A DNA stretch of 48,225 nucleotides from Pseudanabaena sp. UWO311. Lineage in GTDB: Bacteria; Cyanobacteriota; Cyanobacteriia; Pseudanabaenales; Pseudanabaenaceae. The notes under the pieces were generated by a model. That model did not search any database. It was not told the DNA's origin and was given only the letters and a program-made list of their open reading frames with translations. Of this stretch, positions 1 through 8,172 are shown piece by piece. Where the stretch lies: assembly GCF_006937785.1 (NCBI RefSeq), contig NZ_SJEE01000040.1:1-48225 (forward strand), read 5' to 3'. Both the position numbers and the translations under genes were made by a program. Each line of letters starts with the position of its first letter. Position 1 is the first letter of the stretch.

Positions 1-37
1 TGGTTTCTACTAATCTAGCTTGCTCTGGATTCATCAT
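1..37 (-). CDS. 5' end of a truncated minus-strand gene
   Basis: Reading the minus strand from position 37 gives two adjacent Met codons and then N-P-E-Q-A-R-L-V-E-T with no stop before the window edge. The region just upstream is AT-rich and carries no good ribosome site. Only about 12 codons are visible, so the product cannot be identified. The open frame may be chance, although its position facing away from the repeat-rich spacer fits a gene start. Confidence 0.3.
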   Translation of the reverse strand, partial: MMNPEQARLVET

Positions 38-110
38 ATTTCTTTATAGGAGTATTTCTACTTTTACTAATCAACAGGACTTGCGTAAAATCGCGTGGGC
101 TTCCTATTCT

Positions 111-207
111 ACCAAAGCACAAAATGGAGTAGCCATTTTGTGCTTTTAAAACCCTTGCTGGGTTTGTTTTTAATCCACAAAAGTGTCGTCACACTTTTGT
201 GGATTGG
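111..207. repeat. Two-hairpin dispersed repeat, copy A
   Basis: This ~100-bp unit has two stems: an AAAGCACAAAATGG / CCATTTTGTGCTTT arm pair, an AAACCC..GGGTTT linker stem, and an AATCCACAAAAGTGT / ACACTTTTGTGGATT arm pair. The same architecture recurs near 839, 16591, 17537 and 20433, in both orientations. It lies between the truncated left gene and the small exported protein. Confidence 0.8.
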
Positions 208-217
208 GATTCTACAA

Positions 218-243
218 TAGAGGCAATTCATGAATTGCCTCTA
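218..243. repeat. 26-bp perfect palindrome, copy 1
   Basis: The sequence TAGAGGCAATTCA is followed immediately by its own reverse complement. The same 26 bases recur at 39339-39364, about 39 kb away. Here it sits downstream of the exported-protein gene on the minus strand and could help end its transcript, but there is no long T-run. Confidence 0.75.
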
Positions 244-275
244 CATCTAATTCGATTTGTAAATCTTAATTAAGC

Positions 276-629
276 TTAACGAGCTGAGAGAGTAAGTGTA
301 TATAGCTGGTTCTTAACTGCGGCGATATAGGAATCATTCGTCAAGAACGCAGCAGGTAAGCGCTTATCGTTGACTGCAGCTTTTACAAGTTGAGAAGCGG
401 TGATCGTACCATCATTAAAACCTTTCATCAGACCTTCGGAATCAGGAATACCTTGGCTTGTAAAATAACCTTGATGCGCTAGGTAAGCGAGATTGAAGGG
501 TGTCAAGGTGATTCTCATTTTTACTTCTACGGAAGGCATTTGCATAGCATCTTGAGCCTTGGCAGCAGGAACTGTAGCAGTTGCAGAGACTAAGAGAGCA
601 GGCAAGAAAGCTAGAAGTAATTTTTTCAT
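276..629 (-). CDS. Small exported protein of unknown function
   Basis: The 117-residue product starts with Met-Lys-Lys and a hydrophobic stretch, ending in a likely signal-peptidase site near VPAAKAQ (about residue 26). The mature part is about 90 residues. It contains a NLAYLAHQGYF segment and an ITASQLVKAAV helix-like segment. That style is familiar from unnamed cyanobacterial exported proteins, but I cannot give it a family name. No cysteines or catalytic motif stand out. It is monocistronic, with repeat copy A downstream and copy B upstream. The export call is good and the function is unknown. Confidence 0.75.
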   Translation of the reverse strand: MKKLLLAFLPALLVSATATVPAAKAQDAMQMPSVEVKMRITLTPFNLAYLAHQGYFTSQGIPDSEGLMKGFNDGTITASQLVKAAVNDKRLPAAFLTNDSYIAAVKNQLYTLTLSAR

Positions 630-838
630 GGGTTTATCTCTCGATATAGAATTTATTGTTTTAGAGAACTAATTAATGAACTAGTTCTTTTTGACTTGAT
701 CTAAGTATTAACCCTTAGCCTGAAGTCACCCTGATGTGAAAATGAGAGAATGATTAATTATGCCTGAGAAGATATAATTGTTTAATAAAGAACCAGTTTT
801 TTGGATAGTCCTGCAAAGGAAAGGATTTATAAAGGTAA
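630..838. other. AT-rich spacer upstream of the small exported gene
   Basis: Apart from the repeat and terminator listed separately, this spacer has no convincing coding potential. At 785-799 it holds a second, unpaired copy of the AAAGAACCAGTTTTTTG arm found in the hairpin at 981-1021, which suggests a partly lost or rearranged palindrome. The promoter for the minus-strand exported gene must lie here but is not obvious. Confidence 0.4.
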
Positions 839-937
839 TACCAATTCACGAAAGTGTGGCTACACTTCTGTGAATTAAAGACCAAACCCTGTGAGGGTTT
901 TAAAAGCACAAAATGGCATAGCTATTTTGTGCTTTGG
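839..937. repeat. Two-hairpin dispersed repeat, copy B
   Basis: The unit runs in the opposite orientation to copy A. The stem AATTCACGAAAGTGT / ACACTTCTGTGAATT comes first, then CCAAACCC..GGGTTTT, then AAGCACAAAATGG / CTATTTTGTGCTTT. The first base pairs of the stem are changed on both arms relative to copy A (AATCC/GGATT to AATTC/GAATT), so pairing is kept. Confidence 0.8.
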
Positions 938-980
938 CATAAGGATGTGCGGCGCGAAGCGATGAAAATCCTTATGACTA

Positions 981-1021
981 CAGTTTTTTGTGGCGTGGCT
1001 TCGCCACGCCACAAAAAACTG
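981..1021 (-). terminator. Hairpin terminator of the GMC/SDR operon
   Basis: A perfect palindrome with arms CAGTTTTTTGTGGCGTGGC and its complement around a TTC tip (GGC-TTC-GCC). It lies 17 bp after the last gene of the minus-strand operon, and the A/T-rich outer arm can supply the U-run. It is the natural end of the six-gene transcript. Confidence 0.75.
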
Positions 1022-1037
1022 GTTCTTTATTTTGCTG

Positions 1038-2585
1038 CTAGTCCCTAATACGCTCAAGCAGATGATCGCCAACTCGTAAAGCATTGGCAATAATCGTTAA
1101 TGTGGGATTGACAGCGGCACTAGAAGGGAAAAAAGAACTATCAACAACATAGAGATTATCAACATCATGGGCGCGGCAATTAACATCTAAAACCGAATCT
1201 TGTGGGTCTTCACCAAAACGGCAAGTTCCATTTTGATGTGCTACCGCCGCGATCGCTAATTTTTTCCGAAAATATAGAGAGAGAGGCAAAATGCGATCGC
1301 CACAGTTAATTGATTTCAATACTTGCGTCCAGCGATCCATTAAGCGATCAAAAGCAATCGTGTTATTTTCGGTGTAACTGATATGTACCGTGCCATTTTT
1401 GACGGTGACGCGATTGTTGCGATCGGGTAAGTCCTCGGCAGTGACAAACCAATCAACTGAGTGCTGAGCCACCTGATCTAGAGCTATCCCTGGAGCAAAA
1501 GCTGGAGCATCAAGGGCAATCATGTCTTTATTCACTTTGCCTAATAATTGGATCAGTCCCATCGGGTAGTTAAAGCCCTCTTCACCCCAATAGTAGTCGA
1601 GGACAGCGAGAGTCTTTTGGAACTCGCTATGATTCGGTTTAGGCGTAATTCCAACGATCGCACCATGTTGATGTTTCATAAAGTTTCGCCCCACTTGGTC
1701 AGAGCTATTAGCCAAGCCATTGGGATGCTTATCATTAGCAGATTTCAACAACAAGACAGCAGAATTAATCGCTCCACAGGCTACCACCACAATATCGCCA
1801 GAGAAATTAAGAATTTGATCATCCAATTTCACTTCAACGCTGGTAATTTCTCTGCCAGATGGACTTGTATGCAGGCGCAGTACCTCCGCCTCGGTGAGCA
1901 AGGTGATGTTATCTTTAGCGATCGCAGGACGTACACAATTTATATCAGAGTCTCCTTTGCCATTGACTAAGCATGGGAATCCATCACAGGTGTTACAGCG
2001 AATGCAAGCTCCTAAGCGACGATTGACTTCATTGAGCTTGATTGCCAAAGGCAGGTTAATCGGATTTAAGCCTTGTTTTACTAAATCATCATGAATTTCT
2101 TGGATGCGCGGCTCATGGGAAACAGGGGGGAATGGGAATGGCGAGTGAGTTGGCGGTTCGGTGGGGTCTTGACCGCGTTGTCCATGTACATCATAGAGTT
2201 TTTCTGCTTCGGTGTAGTAGGGTTCAAAGTCTTGGTATTTCAACATCCATGCTGGTGAAATACCGCCATGATGTTCTACGAGATCGAAGTCCCTTTCCCG
2301 CAAACGGAATAAGGCTCCTCCATAGACTTTAGTGTTACCACCGACCCAGTAGCCAGTACCTGGATGAATCTTACTGCCATCGCGATCGTCAATCCATGTC
2401 TCAGCAGTGTGATAGCGGTCTTTTTTATAGACTTCTACCGTATCCCAATTCTGTTTCTCTTGAGGCAAAAATGCACCTCTTTCTAAGATCAAGATCTTCT
2501 TTCCACTAGAAGCAAGGCGATAAGCTAAGGTTCCACCACCTGCACCAGTTCCGATAATAATGACATCATAATGTTCAGTAGGCAT
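1038..2585 (-). CDS. GMC-family FAD oxidoreductase (paralog 1)
   Basis: This 515-residue flavoenzyme belongs to the glucose-methanol-choline family, which oxidises alcohol, sugar or choline-type substrates. The FAD motif GTGAGGG lies at residues 12-18. A cysteine cluster C194-x2-C197-x2-C200-x4-C205 (CIRCNTCDGFPC) sits mid-protein. The C-terminal catalytic region has AHQNGTCRFG, with the expected His, and VNPTLTI, with the expected Asn. It is closely related to the gene at 5575-7170, but the loop before the catalytic His is about nine residues shorter. An AGGAAAA ribosome site precedes the ATG. It is the last gene of the operon, and the substrate is unknown. Confidence 0.9.
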   Translation of the reverse strand: MPTEHYDVIIIGTGAGGGTLAYRLASSGKKILILERGAFLPQEKQNWDTVEVYKKDRYHTAETWIDDRDGSKIHPGTGYWVGGNTKVYGGALFRLRERDFDLVEHHGGISPAWMLKYQDFEPYYTEAEKLYDVHGQRGQDPTEPPTHSPFPFPPVSHEPRIQEIHDDLVKQGLNPINLPLAIKLNEVNRRLGACIRCNTCDGFPCLVNGKGDSDINCVRPAIAKDNITLLTEAEVLRLHTSPSGREITSVEVKLDDQILNFSGDIVVVACGAINSAVLLLKSANDKHPNGLANSSDQVGRNFMKHQHGAIVGITPKPNHSEFQKTLAVLDYYWGEEGFNYPMGLIQLLGKVNKDMIALDAPAFAPGIALDQVAQHSVDWFVTAEDLPDRNNRVTVKNGTVHISYTENNTIAFDRLMDRWTQVLKSINCGDRILPLSLYFRKKLAIAAVAHQNGTCRFGEDPQDSVLDVNCRAHDVDNLYVVDSSFFPSSAAVNPTLTIIANALRVGDHLLERIRD

Positions 2586-2615
2586 AGATTTTCCTATAGA
2601 TTTGAGAAAGAAGGT

Positions 2616-3605
2616 TTACTTAGACAAGAATTTTTGGAGAAAAGACATGAACCTTTTAGGTACAGGGGCAGTCGAGTCCTCTACCTTGGCGACCTTAGGT
2701 GGACTTCCCTGCATCCCAGTAATTTCATAGACCTTAAACTCGATTTTGCCTAGGTTGAGATTACCGTTGCGATTGATAATCGCTTTGTCTTTGATTTGGT
2801 TGTAGACTGATTCTGAAACCAACAAATCACTCCCAACCTCTTTATTCGCTGCTTCAATTCGACCGACAGAATTCACAATATCGCCCAAAGGGGTAAGAAC
2901 ATTGGGCTTGCTAGGATCTATCGGAATTAGGACGGCAGCACCATAGTGAATGCCGATGCTCACATTTAGTGGGTTATAAGATAATTTTTTTAAGAAAACA
3001 TTCAATTCAGCTATAGTCTTAAGCAATTCCAATCCTGCCCACACTGCTCTTTCTGCGGCTAAACTACTGTTTTTCTCAAACCCAAATACTGCCATAACTC
3101 TTACGCCCATAACGTTGGGGATCGTGCCGCCATATTGACCCACCACCTTCTGGACTCGATGGAAATAGCGACTCATTATATAGACAATATCGTAGTGGAA
3201 GTTTACCTCATCAAAGTTATTTGCTCCGCGAATTGTGGCAACTAGCAAAGCGACATTGCGATCGCTATTCACAGTACCAGTGGCAAGCTGACCTTCAAGA
3301 ATGTCAATATCCTCATTGTCAATTACCATGCGGCGGATCGAAACATCGCCTGTAACCTTAGTTTGGCAAGCAAGACGGACATGTACCGGGAAATCCAGCT
3401 TTTTTGCTAAAGCTCTTTCAGCGCTAGTTGGAGGACTACAATTTTGCACTCCATCTAAAATCATGATTCGACAAGTAGAACAATAGGCATTCCCACCGCA
3501 TACATGGGTATGCTCGATTCCATTTGCTAACAAAGCCTCTAAAACCGTATCGGATTTGTTGATTTCTATGGAACGCTTATCAGGGAGACAACTAATTTTT
3601 GACAT
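2616..3605 (-). CDS. Ferredoxin-class III cyclase fusion lacking metal-binding Asp residues
   Basis: I start at the second Met (position 3605) because GAGG lies eight bases upstream; an in-frame ATG at 3623 is the alternative. Residues 1-100 are a 2Fe-2S ferredoxin domain with C36-x5-C42-x2-C45 and C80. Residues 115-290 are a class III adenylate/guanylate cyclase fold. The usual first metal Asp (ADIRGF) is Thr124 (ATIRGA), and the second (GDG) is Val168 (GVRVMAVFG). The GDIVN..GR element with Asn245 and Arg249 is retained. Known chemistry needs both Asp residues, so I infer a non-cyclising redox sensor or scaffold. It is the fifth gene of the operon. Confidence 0.85.
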   Translation of the reverse strand: MSKISCLPDKRSIEINKSDTVLEALLANGIEHTHVCGGNAYCSTCRIMILDGVQNCSPPTSAERALAKKLDFPVHVRLACQTKVTGDVSIRRMVIDNEDIDILEGQLATGTVNSDRNVALLVATIRGANNFDEVNFHYDIVYIMSRYFHRVQKVVGQYGGTIPNVMGVRVMAVFGFEKNSSLAAERAVWAGLELLKTIAELNVFLKKLSYNPLNVSIGIHYGAAVLIPIDPSKPNVLTPLGDIVNSVGRIEAANKEVGSDLLVSESVYNQIKDKAIINRNGNLNLGKIEFKVYEITGMQGSPPKVAKVEDSTAPVPKRFMSFLQKFLSK

Positions 3606-3624
3606 AAGTTTAACCTCATTCAAT

Positions 3625-4455
3625 CTAATTCAATAGTTCTTTGCAAAAAGCGATCGCAGATTTTAAAAAGGCGTTAACTTGATCAACACTTGCCTTAGGA
3701 TCACCAAATTGAGAAGCAGTAAGCACTGCCCCAACCCAATGTTCTGTATGCCAAAACCCATCGCCATATAGCGTAGGTAAATTACTACGATCTTCGGGGT
3801 AAGGATAGGGAGTTACATACCAGTAAGGCTCGTTATAGCCGTCATCACCTGGAGATAGTCCGACACCTACGGATTTCTCTTGTCCATTTATTTCATCTGG
3901 GATGGAAATTAACATTGCAATATCGAAATGATGTGGCCAGATGCGAACATTAGATGCCATAGATTCTTGCTGGACTATATCTTGGAGAAGTTGATCTGAG
4001 ATCGCATAATATTCTGCTAAATCTGAAGTTAAATGCTTGAGTTGGAAAGTTTTCCCACGGGCAAGTTCACTTTCAGGGAAGTCGTTAGGTGGATAGGAAA
4101 TTGGGGTGATTAGATCTCCCTCACCGCCCAATCCATTAACGATCGCCTTCATCCAGACAAATGCTTCAGCTAATGTACGATCGCCTAAGGAAAACGAAGA
4201 AATAATTTGATCGCGATCGGTTAAAAAATTTAGAGTTAATGTGATCGGTTCGAGAGCAAGTCGATACGACTTAATAGAATTAATTTCGCGGGTTATGAAT
4301 CCTAGCTGATCGTCCCAGAATAATCCTTTATTACCCGAATCTGCTAGAGCATTTGAGATAGCTGCTAAAGGCTGGATGGCATAATGAAGCTGGATTCTCA
4401 CTTCAGCAAGTTGCTGTAGATCTAATGTAAACGATGGCTTGTCAGGAATATTCAT
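3625..4455 (-). CDS. Conserved protein of unknown function with WPHHFD motif
   Basis: This 276-residue soluble-looking protein has no signal peptide or membrane segment. Conserved-looking blocks are RIWPHHFDIAML (about residues 169-180), GVGLSPGDDGYNEPYWYVTP (about 195-214) and FWHTEHWVGAVL (about 235-246). They look like a metal- or ligand-binding pocket rich in His, Asp, Trp and Tyr. I recall similar unnamed bacterial proteins but know no biochemical role. Its stop codon is one base short of the first possible start of the cyclase-like gene, so the two are very probably co-translated. No ribosome site is obvious before its ATG. Confidence 0.7.
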   Translation of the reverse strand: MNIPDKPSFTLDLQQLAEVRIQLHYAIQPLAAISNALADSGNKGLFWDDQLGFITREINSIKSYRLALEPITLTLNFLTDRDQIISSFSLGDRTLAEAFVWMKAIVNGLGGEGDLITPISYPPNDFPESELARGKTFQLKHLTSDLAEYYAISDQLLQDIVQQESMASNVRIWPHHFDIAMLISIPDEINGQEKSVGVGLSPGDDGYNEPYWYVTPYPYPEDRSNLPTLYGDGFWHTEHWVGAVLTASQFGDPKASVDQVNAFLKSAIAFCKELLN

Positions 4456-4490
4456 GATTATAGGGCTAAAGATTTTGATTTGACGTTCGC

Positions 4491-5573
4491 TTATTTTTCG
4501 ATAATCCGCAGGGCATGACCGTCGGGATCTCTGACTAAAAATCCACTCTTAAACCCAAAAGAACGGGAAGGGATTTCAATTACATCGGGCGAGATGAAAA
4601 TTGTACGGGAACTTCGCAGTTTTTGCGCGATCGCTTTAGCATCATTGACAACCAAAGTAGTCTGCCAATACAGCAAATCATTGGTTCGTGCGTCAGAGGG
4701 GTAAGGCTTGCCATCGCTTGGAGACAAGTAATCGAGAAACTCAATCCCTAAACCTGATGGTGCTTTTAATCCACTAATGCGTAACTTGGCTCCAAACACA
4801 TTATTGAGATGCTCCTGTTCGGTGCCGAAGTTTTCACTTTCGCCCGCCAGTTTGAGTCCTAGAACATCGCGATAAAACTTCAAGCTAGCATCAGTATTGC
4901 TAACAACGATCGCCGTATGGTCAATTCCTAAAAAGACTGACTGAGAATTCTCCTGCCATTTCGGATCGCCTTTACCTTTAGGGAAATAAATGATTTCTAA
5001 ATTATGTCCGTCAGGATCTTTGAAGTAGAAAGCGCGAATTCCTGCGGCGGCTTTATTCGTATCAGGAATCCTTTGCGGTGCTGTCGAAGCATGTTGCACC
5101 TTAAATTTGCGAAGAGTTTCATAGGCTTTATCCATGTCGCTGACTGCGATCGCAATATGTTGAAACCAACGATCGTTACTGCGCGAATCGACAGGAATCG
5201 GTCTGCCCTTCGGCGTGAGAAATTCCGTTAATTCGAGAATCTCTCCGCCTAGTCGCATTTTTACTACTCTCAAATGCACACCAAATAAACCTTGGAGGCG
5301 TTCATATTCAGAGCCTAAGACCTCGACATCAGATATTTTTTGAAAGGATAAAACCTCAGAGTAAAACTGAATGGCTTTGTCCATATCTGAAACTGTAATA
5401 CCCACAGAGTCAACCGCAGTTAAAGTAACTGGCTGAGCTTGCGCGATCGCCCAAGTGTTCGCATAGGGCGATCGCGCTGATAAAGGCTTTAAGATTGCCG
5501 CCTCTTGGGCAAAGACTCCTAATACTAAAGAGAAGGCAATCAGAAAGACTCTTTTTTGGAATTTAATAGCCAT
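4491..5573 (-). CDS. Exported protein with two VOC (glyoxalase-fold) domains
   Basis: The ATG at 5573 is preferred over the upstream ATG at 5627, because GAGG precedes it and it lies one base after the GMC stop codon. The 360-residue product begins with a signal peptide (KRVFLIAFSLVLGVFA, with AIAQAQ as a possible cleavage site). Two repeats of the vicinal-oxygen-chelate fold follow, at about 50-190 and 205-360, each with an F/Y-xx-DPDGH-xL-x-I ending. VOC proteins are glyoxalases, dioxygenases or binding proteins. Which one applies cannot be read from the sequence. It is the third operon gene, with a periplasmic location inferred. Confidence 0.85.
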   Translation of the reverse strand: MAIKFQKRVFLIAFSLVLGVFAQEAAILKPLSARSPYANTWAIAQAQPVTLTAVDSVGITVSDMDKAIQFYSEVLSFQKISDVEVLGSEYERLQGLFGVHLRVVKMRLGGEILELTEFLTPKGRPIPVDSRSNDRWFQHIAIAVSDMDKAYETLRKFKVQHASTAPQRIPDTNKAAAGIRAFYFKDPDGHNLEIIYFPKGKGDPKWQENSQSVFLGIDHTAIVVSNTDASLKFYRDVLGLKLAGESENFGTEQEHLNNVFGAKLRISGLKAPSGLGIEFLDYLSPSDGKPYPSDARTNDLLYWQTTLVVNDAKAIAQKLRSSRTIFISPDVIEIPSRSFGFKSGFLVRDPDGHALRIIEK

Positions 5574-5574
5574 A

Positions 5575-7170
5575 CTATGCCTCAAGTCTTTTGATGAGAT
5601 GTTCGGCAACCCGCAAAGCATTAGCAATGATAGTCAAAGTCGGATTGACGGCTCCACTCGAGCAGAAAAAACTGCCATCAACAACATAGAGATTGTCAAT
5701 ATCGTGGGTTTGGCAATTAAGGTTCAATACAGAGGTTTGGGGATCTTCGCCAAAGCGACAAGTCCCAACTTGATGTCCGACTCCTTGCAAAGGAAGTTTC
5801 CCAGTGAAATAGTTAGTGGAACCTTTGACAAAATAACTATCATGAGACAGAATGCTCTCGCCACAATCAATTGATTTAAGAATCTCAATCCACTTCTGTT
5901 CCAATCGGGCATATGGTTCGGTATTATTTTCGGTATAGTCCAAAATAATGCGATCGCCATCAACACGAACACGATTGTTGGATTCGGGTAAATCTTCTAC
6001 AGTCAGCCACCAATCTACAGAGTGACTTGCCACTTCTTCAGGAGTGCGAGGAGCGTAGGCAGCAGTATTGCCTTCGATCATTTCCTTATTGACTTTACCA
6101 AGGGTTTGAATTTGTCCCATCGGGTAGTCGTAACCATCTTCGCCCCAATAGAAATCGTTGATCGATAGAGTCTTTTGGAATTTGGTGGAATTTGGCTCCT
6201 TAGTTACCCCAATAATGGAACCGAGCACATGTTTCATAAAATTGCGCCCTACCAAATCAGAGCTATTTGCCAAACCATTCGGGTGTTGGTCATTATGCGA
6301 TCGCAGCATGATCGTAGATGAGTTCACCGCTCCACAGGAAAGAACGACTATTCCACCCGAAAAGTACTTAATCTCATTATTGATGCTTACTTCAACCGTA
6401 GTAATCTCCTTGCCAGAATCACTGGTATGGAGTTTCAACACCTTAGCCTCTGTCAATAGCGTCAAATTAGGATGCTGTATTGCTGGCAAAATCCCAGTCA
6501 CCTCAGCATCAGATTTAGCATGAACTAGGCAGGGAAATCCATCACAAGTATTACAGCGAATGCATTCACTTAGATGTTGCTGGACTTCATTTAGCCTAAT
6601 ACCCAGAGGCGTATGATATGGATGTAGTCCCTTCTGTTGGAGTGAGTTGCTAACAGATTCCATTCGCGGCTCATGGCTGACCGCAGGATAAAAATAATCA
6701 TGACTACGAGGCGGTTCAGTCGGATCGATGCCCTGATTGCCATGAACTTGATATAGCTTTTCAGCTTCAGTGTAGTAGGGTTCAAAGTCTCGATATTTTA
6801 GGGGCCAAGCTGGAGAGAGCCCATCCTTATGCTGATAGGCTTCAAAATCTTGCTCGCGCAGCCGAAATAAAGCGGCTCCATAAATCTTGGTATTCCCGCC
6901 AACAGAGTAGCTCATGCCAGGATGTAATTCGTTGCCATCGCGATCGTACCAAACCTCATCATTATGATAGCGGTTGCTCTTGAACGCTACTTTAGTATCC
7001 CAGTTTTCCTTCTCTCTAGGCATAAAAGAGCCGCGCTCTAGCACCAAGATGCTTTTACCAGTAGGAGCTAGCTTGTAAGCGAGAGTTCCTCCTGCTGCAC
7101 CAGTACCGATAATAATGATGTCATAGTGTTCAGTAGCCAAAAGTTCCGTAGACAAGTTATCTATTGACAT
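5575..7170 (-). CDS. GMC-family FAD oxidoreductase (paralog 2)
   Basis: The start at 7170 has an AGGAAAAAAG ribosome site and leaves 10 bp after the SDR gene; an upstream in-frame codon at 7215 would overlap it. The 531-residue product has the FAD motif GTGAAGG (22-28), the cysteine cluster C203-x2-C206-x2-C209-x4-C214, a full-length substrate loop, then GHQVGTCRFG and VNPTLTI with the catalytic His and Asn. It is strongly similar along its whole length to the GMC gene at the operon end, which points to an old duplication. It oxidises an unidentified alcohol or sugar-type substrate. It probably works with the SDR encoded just upstream. Confidence 0.9.
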   Translation of the reverse strand: MSIDNLSTELLATEHYDIIIIGTGAAGGTLAYKLAPTGKSILVLERGSFMPREKENWDTKVAFKSNRYHNDEVWYDRDGNELHPGMSYSVGGNTKIYGAALFRLREQDFEAYQHKDGLSPAWPLKYRDFEPYYTEAEKLYQVHGNQGIDPTEPPRSHDYFYPAVSHEPRMESVSNSLQQKGLHPYHTPLGIRLNEVQQHLSECIRCNTCDGFPCLVHAKSDAEVTGILPAIQHPNLTLLTEAKVLKLHTSDSGKEITTVEVSINNEIKYFSGGIVVLSCGAVNSSTIMLRSHNDQHPNGLANSSDLVGRNFMKHVLGSIIGVTKEPNSTKFQKTLSINDFYWGEDGYDYPMGQIQTLGKVNKEMIEGNTAAYAPRTPEEVASHSVDWWLTVEDLPESNNRVRVDGDRIILDYTENNTEPYARLEQKWIEILKSIDCGESILSHDSYFVKGSTNYFTGKLPLQGVGHQVGTCRFGEDPQTSVLNLNCQTHDIDNLYVVDGSFFCSSGAVNPTLTIIANALRVAEHLIKRLEA

Positions 7171-7180
7171 TGCTTTTTTC

Positions 7181-7987
7181 CTACTGCTCTTGATAGTTCC
7201 AAAGCAAACCACCATCTACAACAATGGTGGAACCTGTAATGTATCGAGACTCGTCTGAAGCTAAAAAAGTCACCACAGAAGCGACATCTTCAGGTTGTCC
7301 CAAACGACCGAGAGGAATATTTTTTAGCAAAGGCTCCAATTTAGAAGGATCGTTGAGAAGTGCCTTGTTAATTGGAGTTTCGATCGCACCAGGAGCGACA
7401 TTATTGATAGTGATGCCAAGTGCGCCAAGTTCAACTGAGAGATTGCGTGTCATCATCTTCAAAGCGCCTTTGCTGGCACAGTAAGCCGTGAAATGGGGAA
7501 ATGGCAATTCTTCGTGAACGGAGCTAATGTTAATAATGCGTCCATTGCGCTTGCCTTCGCTAATTTGATGTTTAACGAAAGATTGGGTGGCAAAGAAAAC
7601 GCCCTTAAAATTGATATTCATTACCGCTTCAAAGTCTTTTTCGGTAACATCCCAGAAATCTGCATGTTTTTCAATCCCTGCATTGTTGACTAGAATGTCT
7701 AGAGTACCAAAATGCTTGATGCTCTCATCGATTAATTTGCGAACGTCATCAACCATTCCCAAATCAGCACCAATACTATAGCCGCGATCGTTGTCACAGA
7801 AGCCCTCAGCCATCATGCAATCTCCACCAGTTGCTTTGATCGCATTTAAAGTTTCTTCAGCACCTTGAGGATTAGAGCGATAGTTGACCACAACCTTAGC
7901 GCCTTCCTTTGCCAATCGAATCGCAATACCTTGACCGATGCCGCCACTGCTTCCAGTAACTAGGGCAACTTTTCCATCTAGTTTCAT
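7181..7987 (-). CDS. Short-chain dehydrogenase/reductase, glucose 1-dehydrogenase-like
   Basis: This 268-residue classical SDR uses NAD(P) for carbonyl/alcohol interconversion. It has TGSSGGIG (11-18) for the dinucleotide, NNAG (101-104), the catalytic Ser near 155, and Y169-x3-K173 (YCASK). The C-terminus ([15 protein letters not shown]) is typical of the glucose 1-dehydrogenase-like group. A stretch around residues 62-72 ([10 protein letters not shown]) looks like an insertion compared with usual relatives. It is the first gene of the operon, with about 180 bp of upstream DNA for the promoter. The true substrate is not known. Confidence 0.9.
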   Translation of the reverse strand: MKLDGKVALVTGSSGGIGQGIAIRLAKEGAKVVVNYRSNPQGAEETLNAIKATGGDCMMAEGFCDNDRGYSIGADLGMVDDVRKLIDESIKHFGTLDILVNNAGIEKHADFWDVTEKDFEAVMNINFKGVFFATQSFVKHQISEGKRNGRIINISSVHEELPFPHFTAYCASKGALKMMTRNLSVELGALGITINNVAPGAIETPINKALLNDPSKLEPLLKNIPLGRLGQPEDVASVVTFLASDESRYITGSTIVVDGGLLWNYQEQ

Positions 7988-8172
7988 AAATTTTCACCGC
8001 AGTAAAATTTGCAATTATTTTGGAGAGAAATCCTCGACGGGCTAAGACCATTGAGAAAACATTGCTTTATTCTGCTTGAGTAGTTACTAAATAGAGTTAG
8101 CGAGATATAAAAAGTATATTGAAATTAGCTGATACTTCGGGAATATTTTTTAAGTGATCGCTCAGCAAATCC
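7988..8172. promoter_or_regulatory. Presumed promoter region of the SDR-GMC operon
   Basis: This 185-bp AT-rich spacer separates the first operon gene from the PIN toxin end, and both genes read on the minus strand. It must contain the operon promoter unless transcription comes through from the toxin. No clear -35/-10 pair could be assigned by eye, and no hairpin is visible after the toxin gene, so read-through is possible. Confidence 0.3.

Noticed and set aside
2616-3605. Calling the gene an active adenylate cyclase
   Set aside because: Both metal-binding Asp residues are replaced; only the fold is supported.
3625-4455. Assignment of the WPHHFD protein to DUF5996
   Set aside because: The DUF5996 hallmark sequences as I remember them differ; only general features overlap, so it is left unnamed.
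5599-5874. Plus-strand open frame opposite the second GMC gene
   Set aside because: It lies wholly antisense to a strongly conserved enzyme and has no recognisable protein features.
6158-6523. 121-codon plus-strand frame inside the GMC gene
   Set aside because: Antisense shadow of a clear GMC gene; the peptide has no domain or signal.
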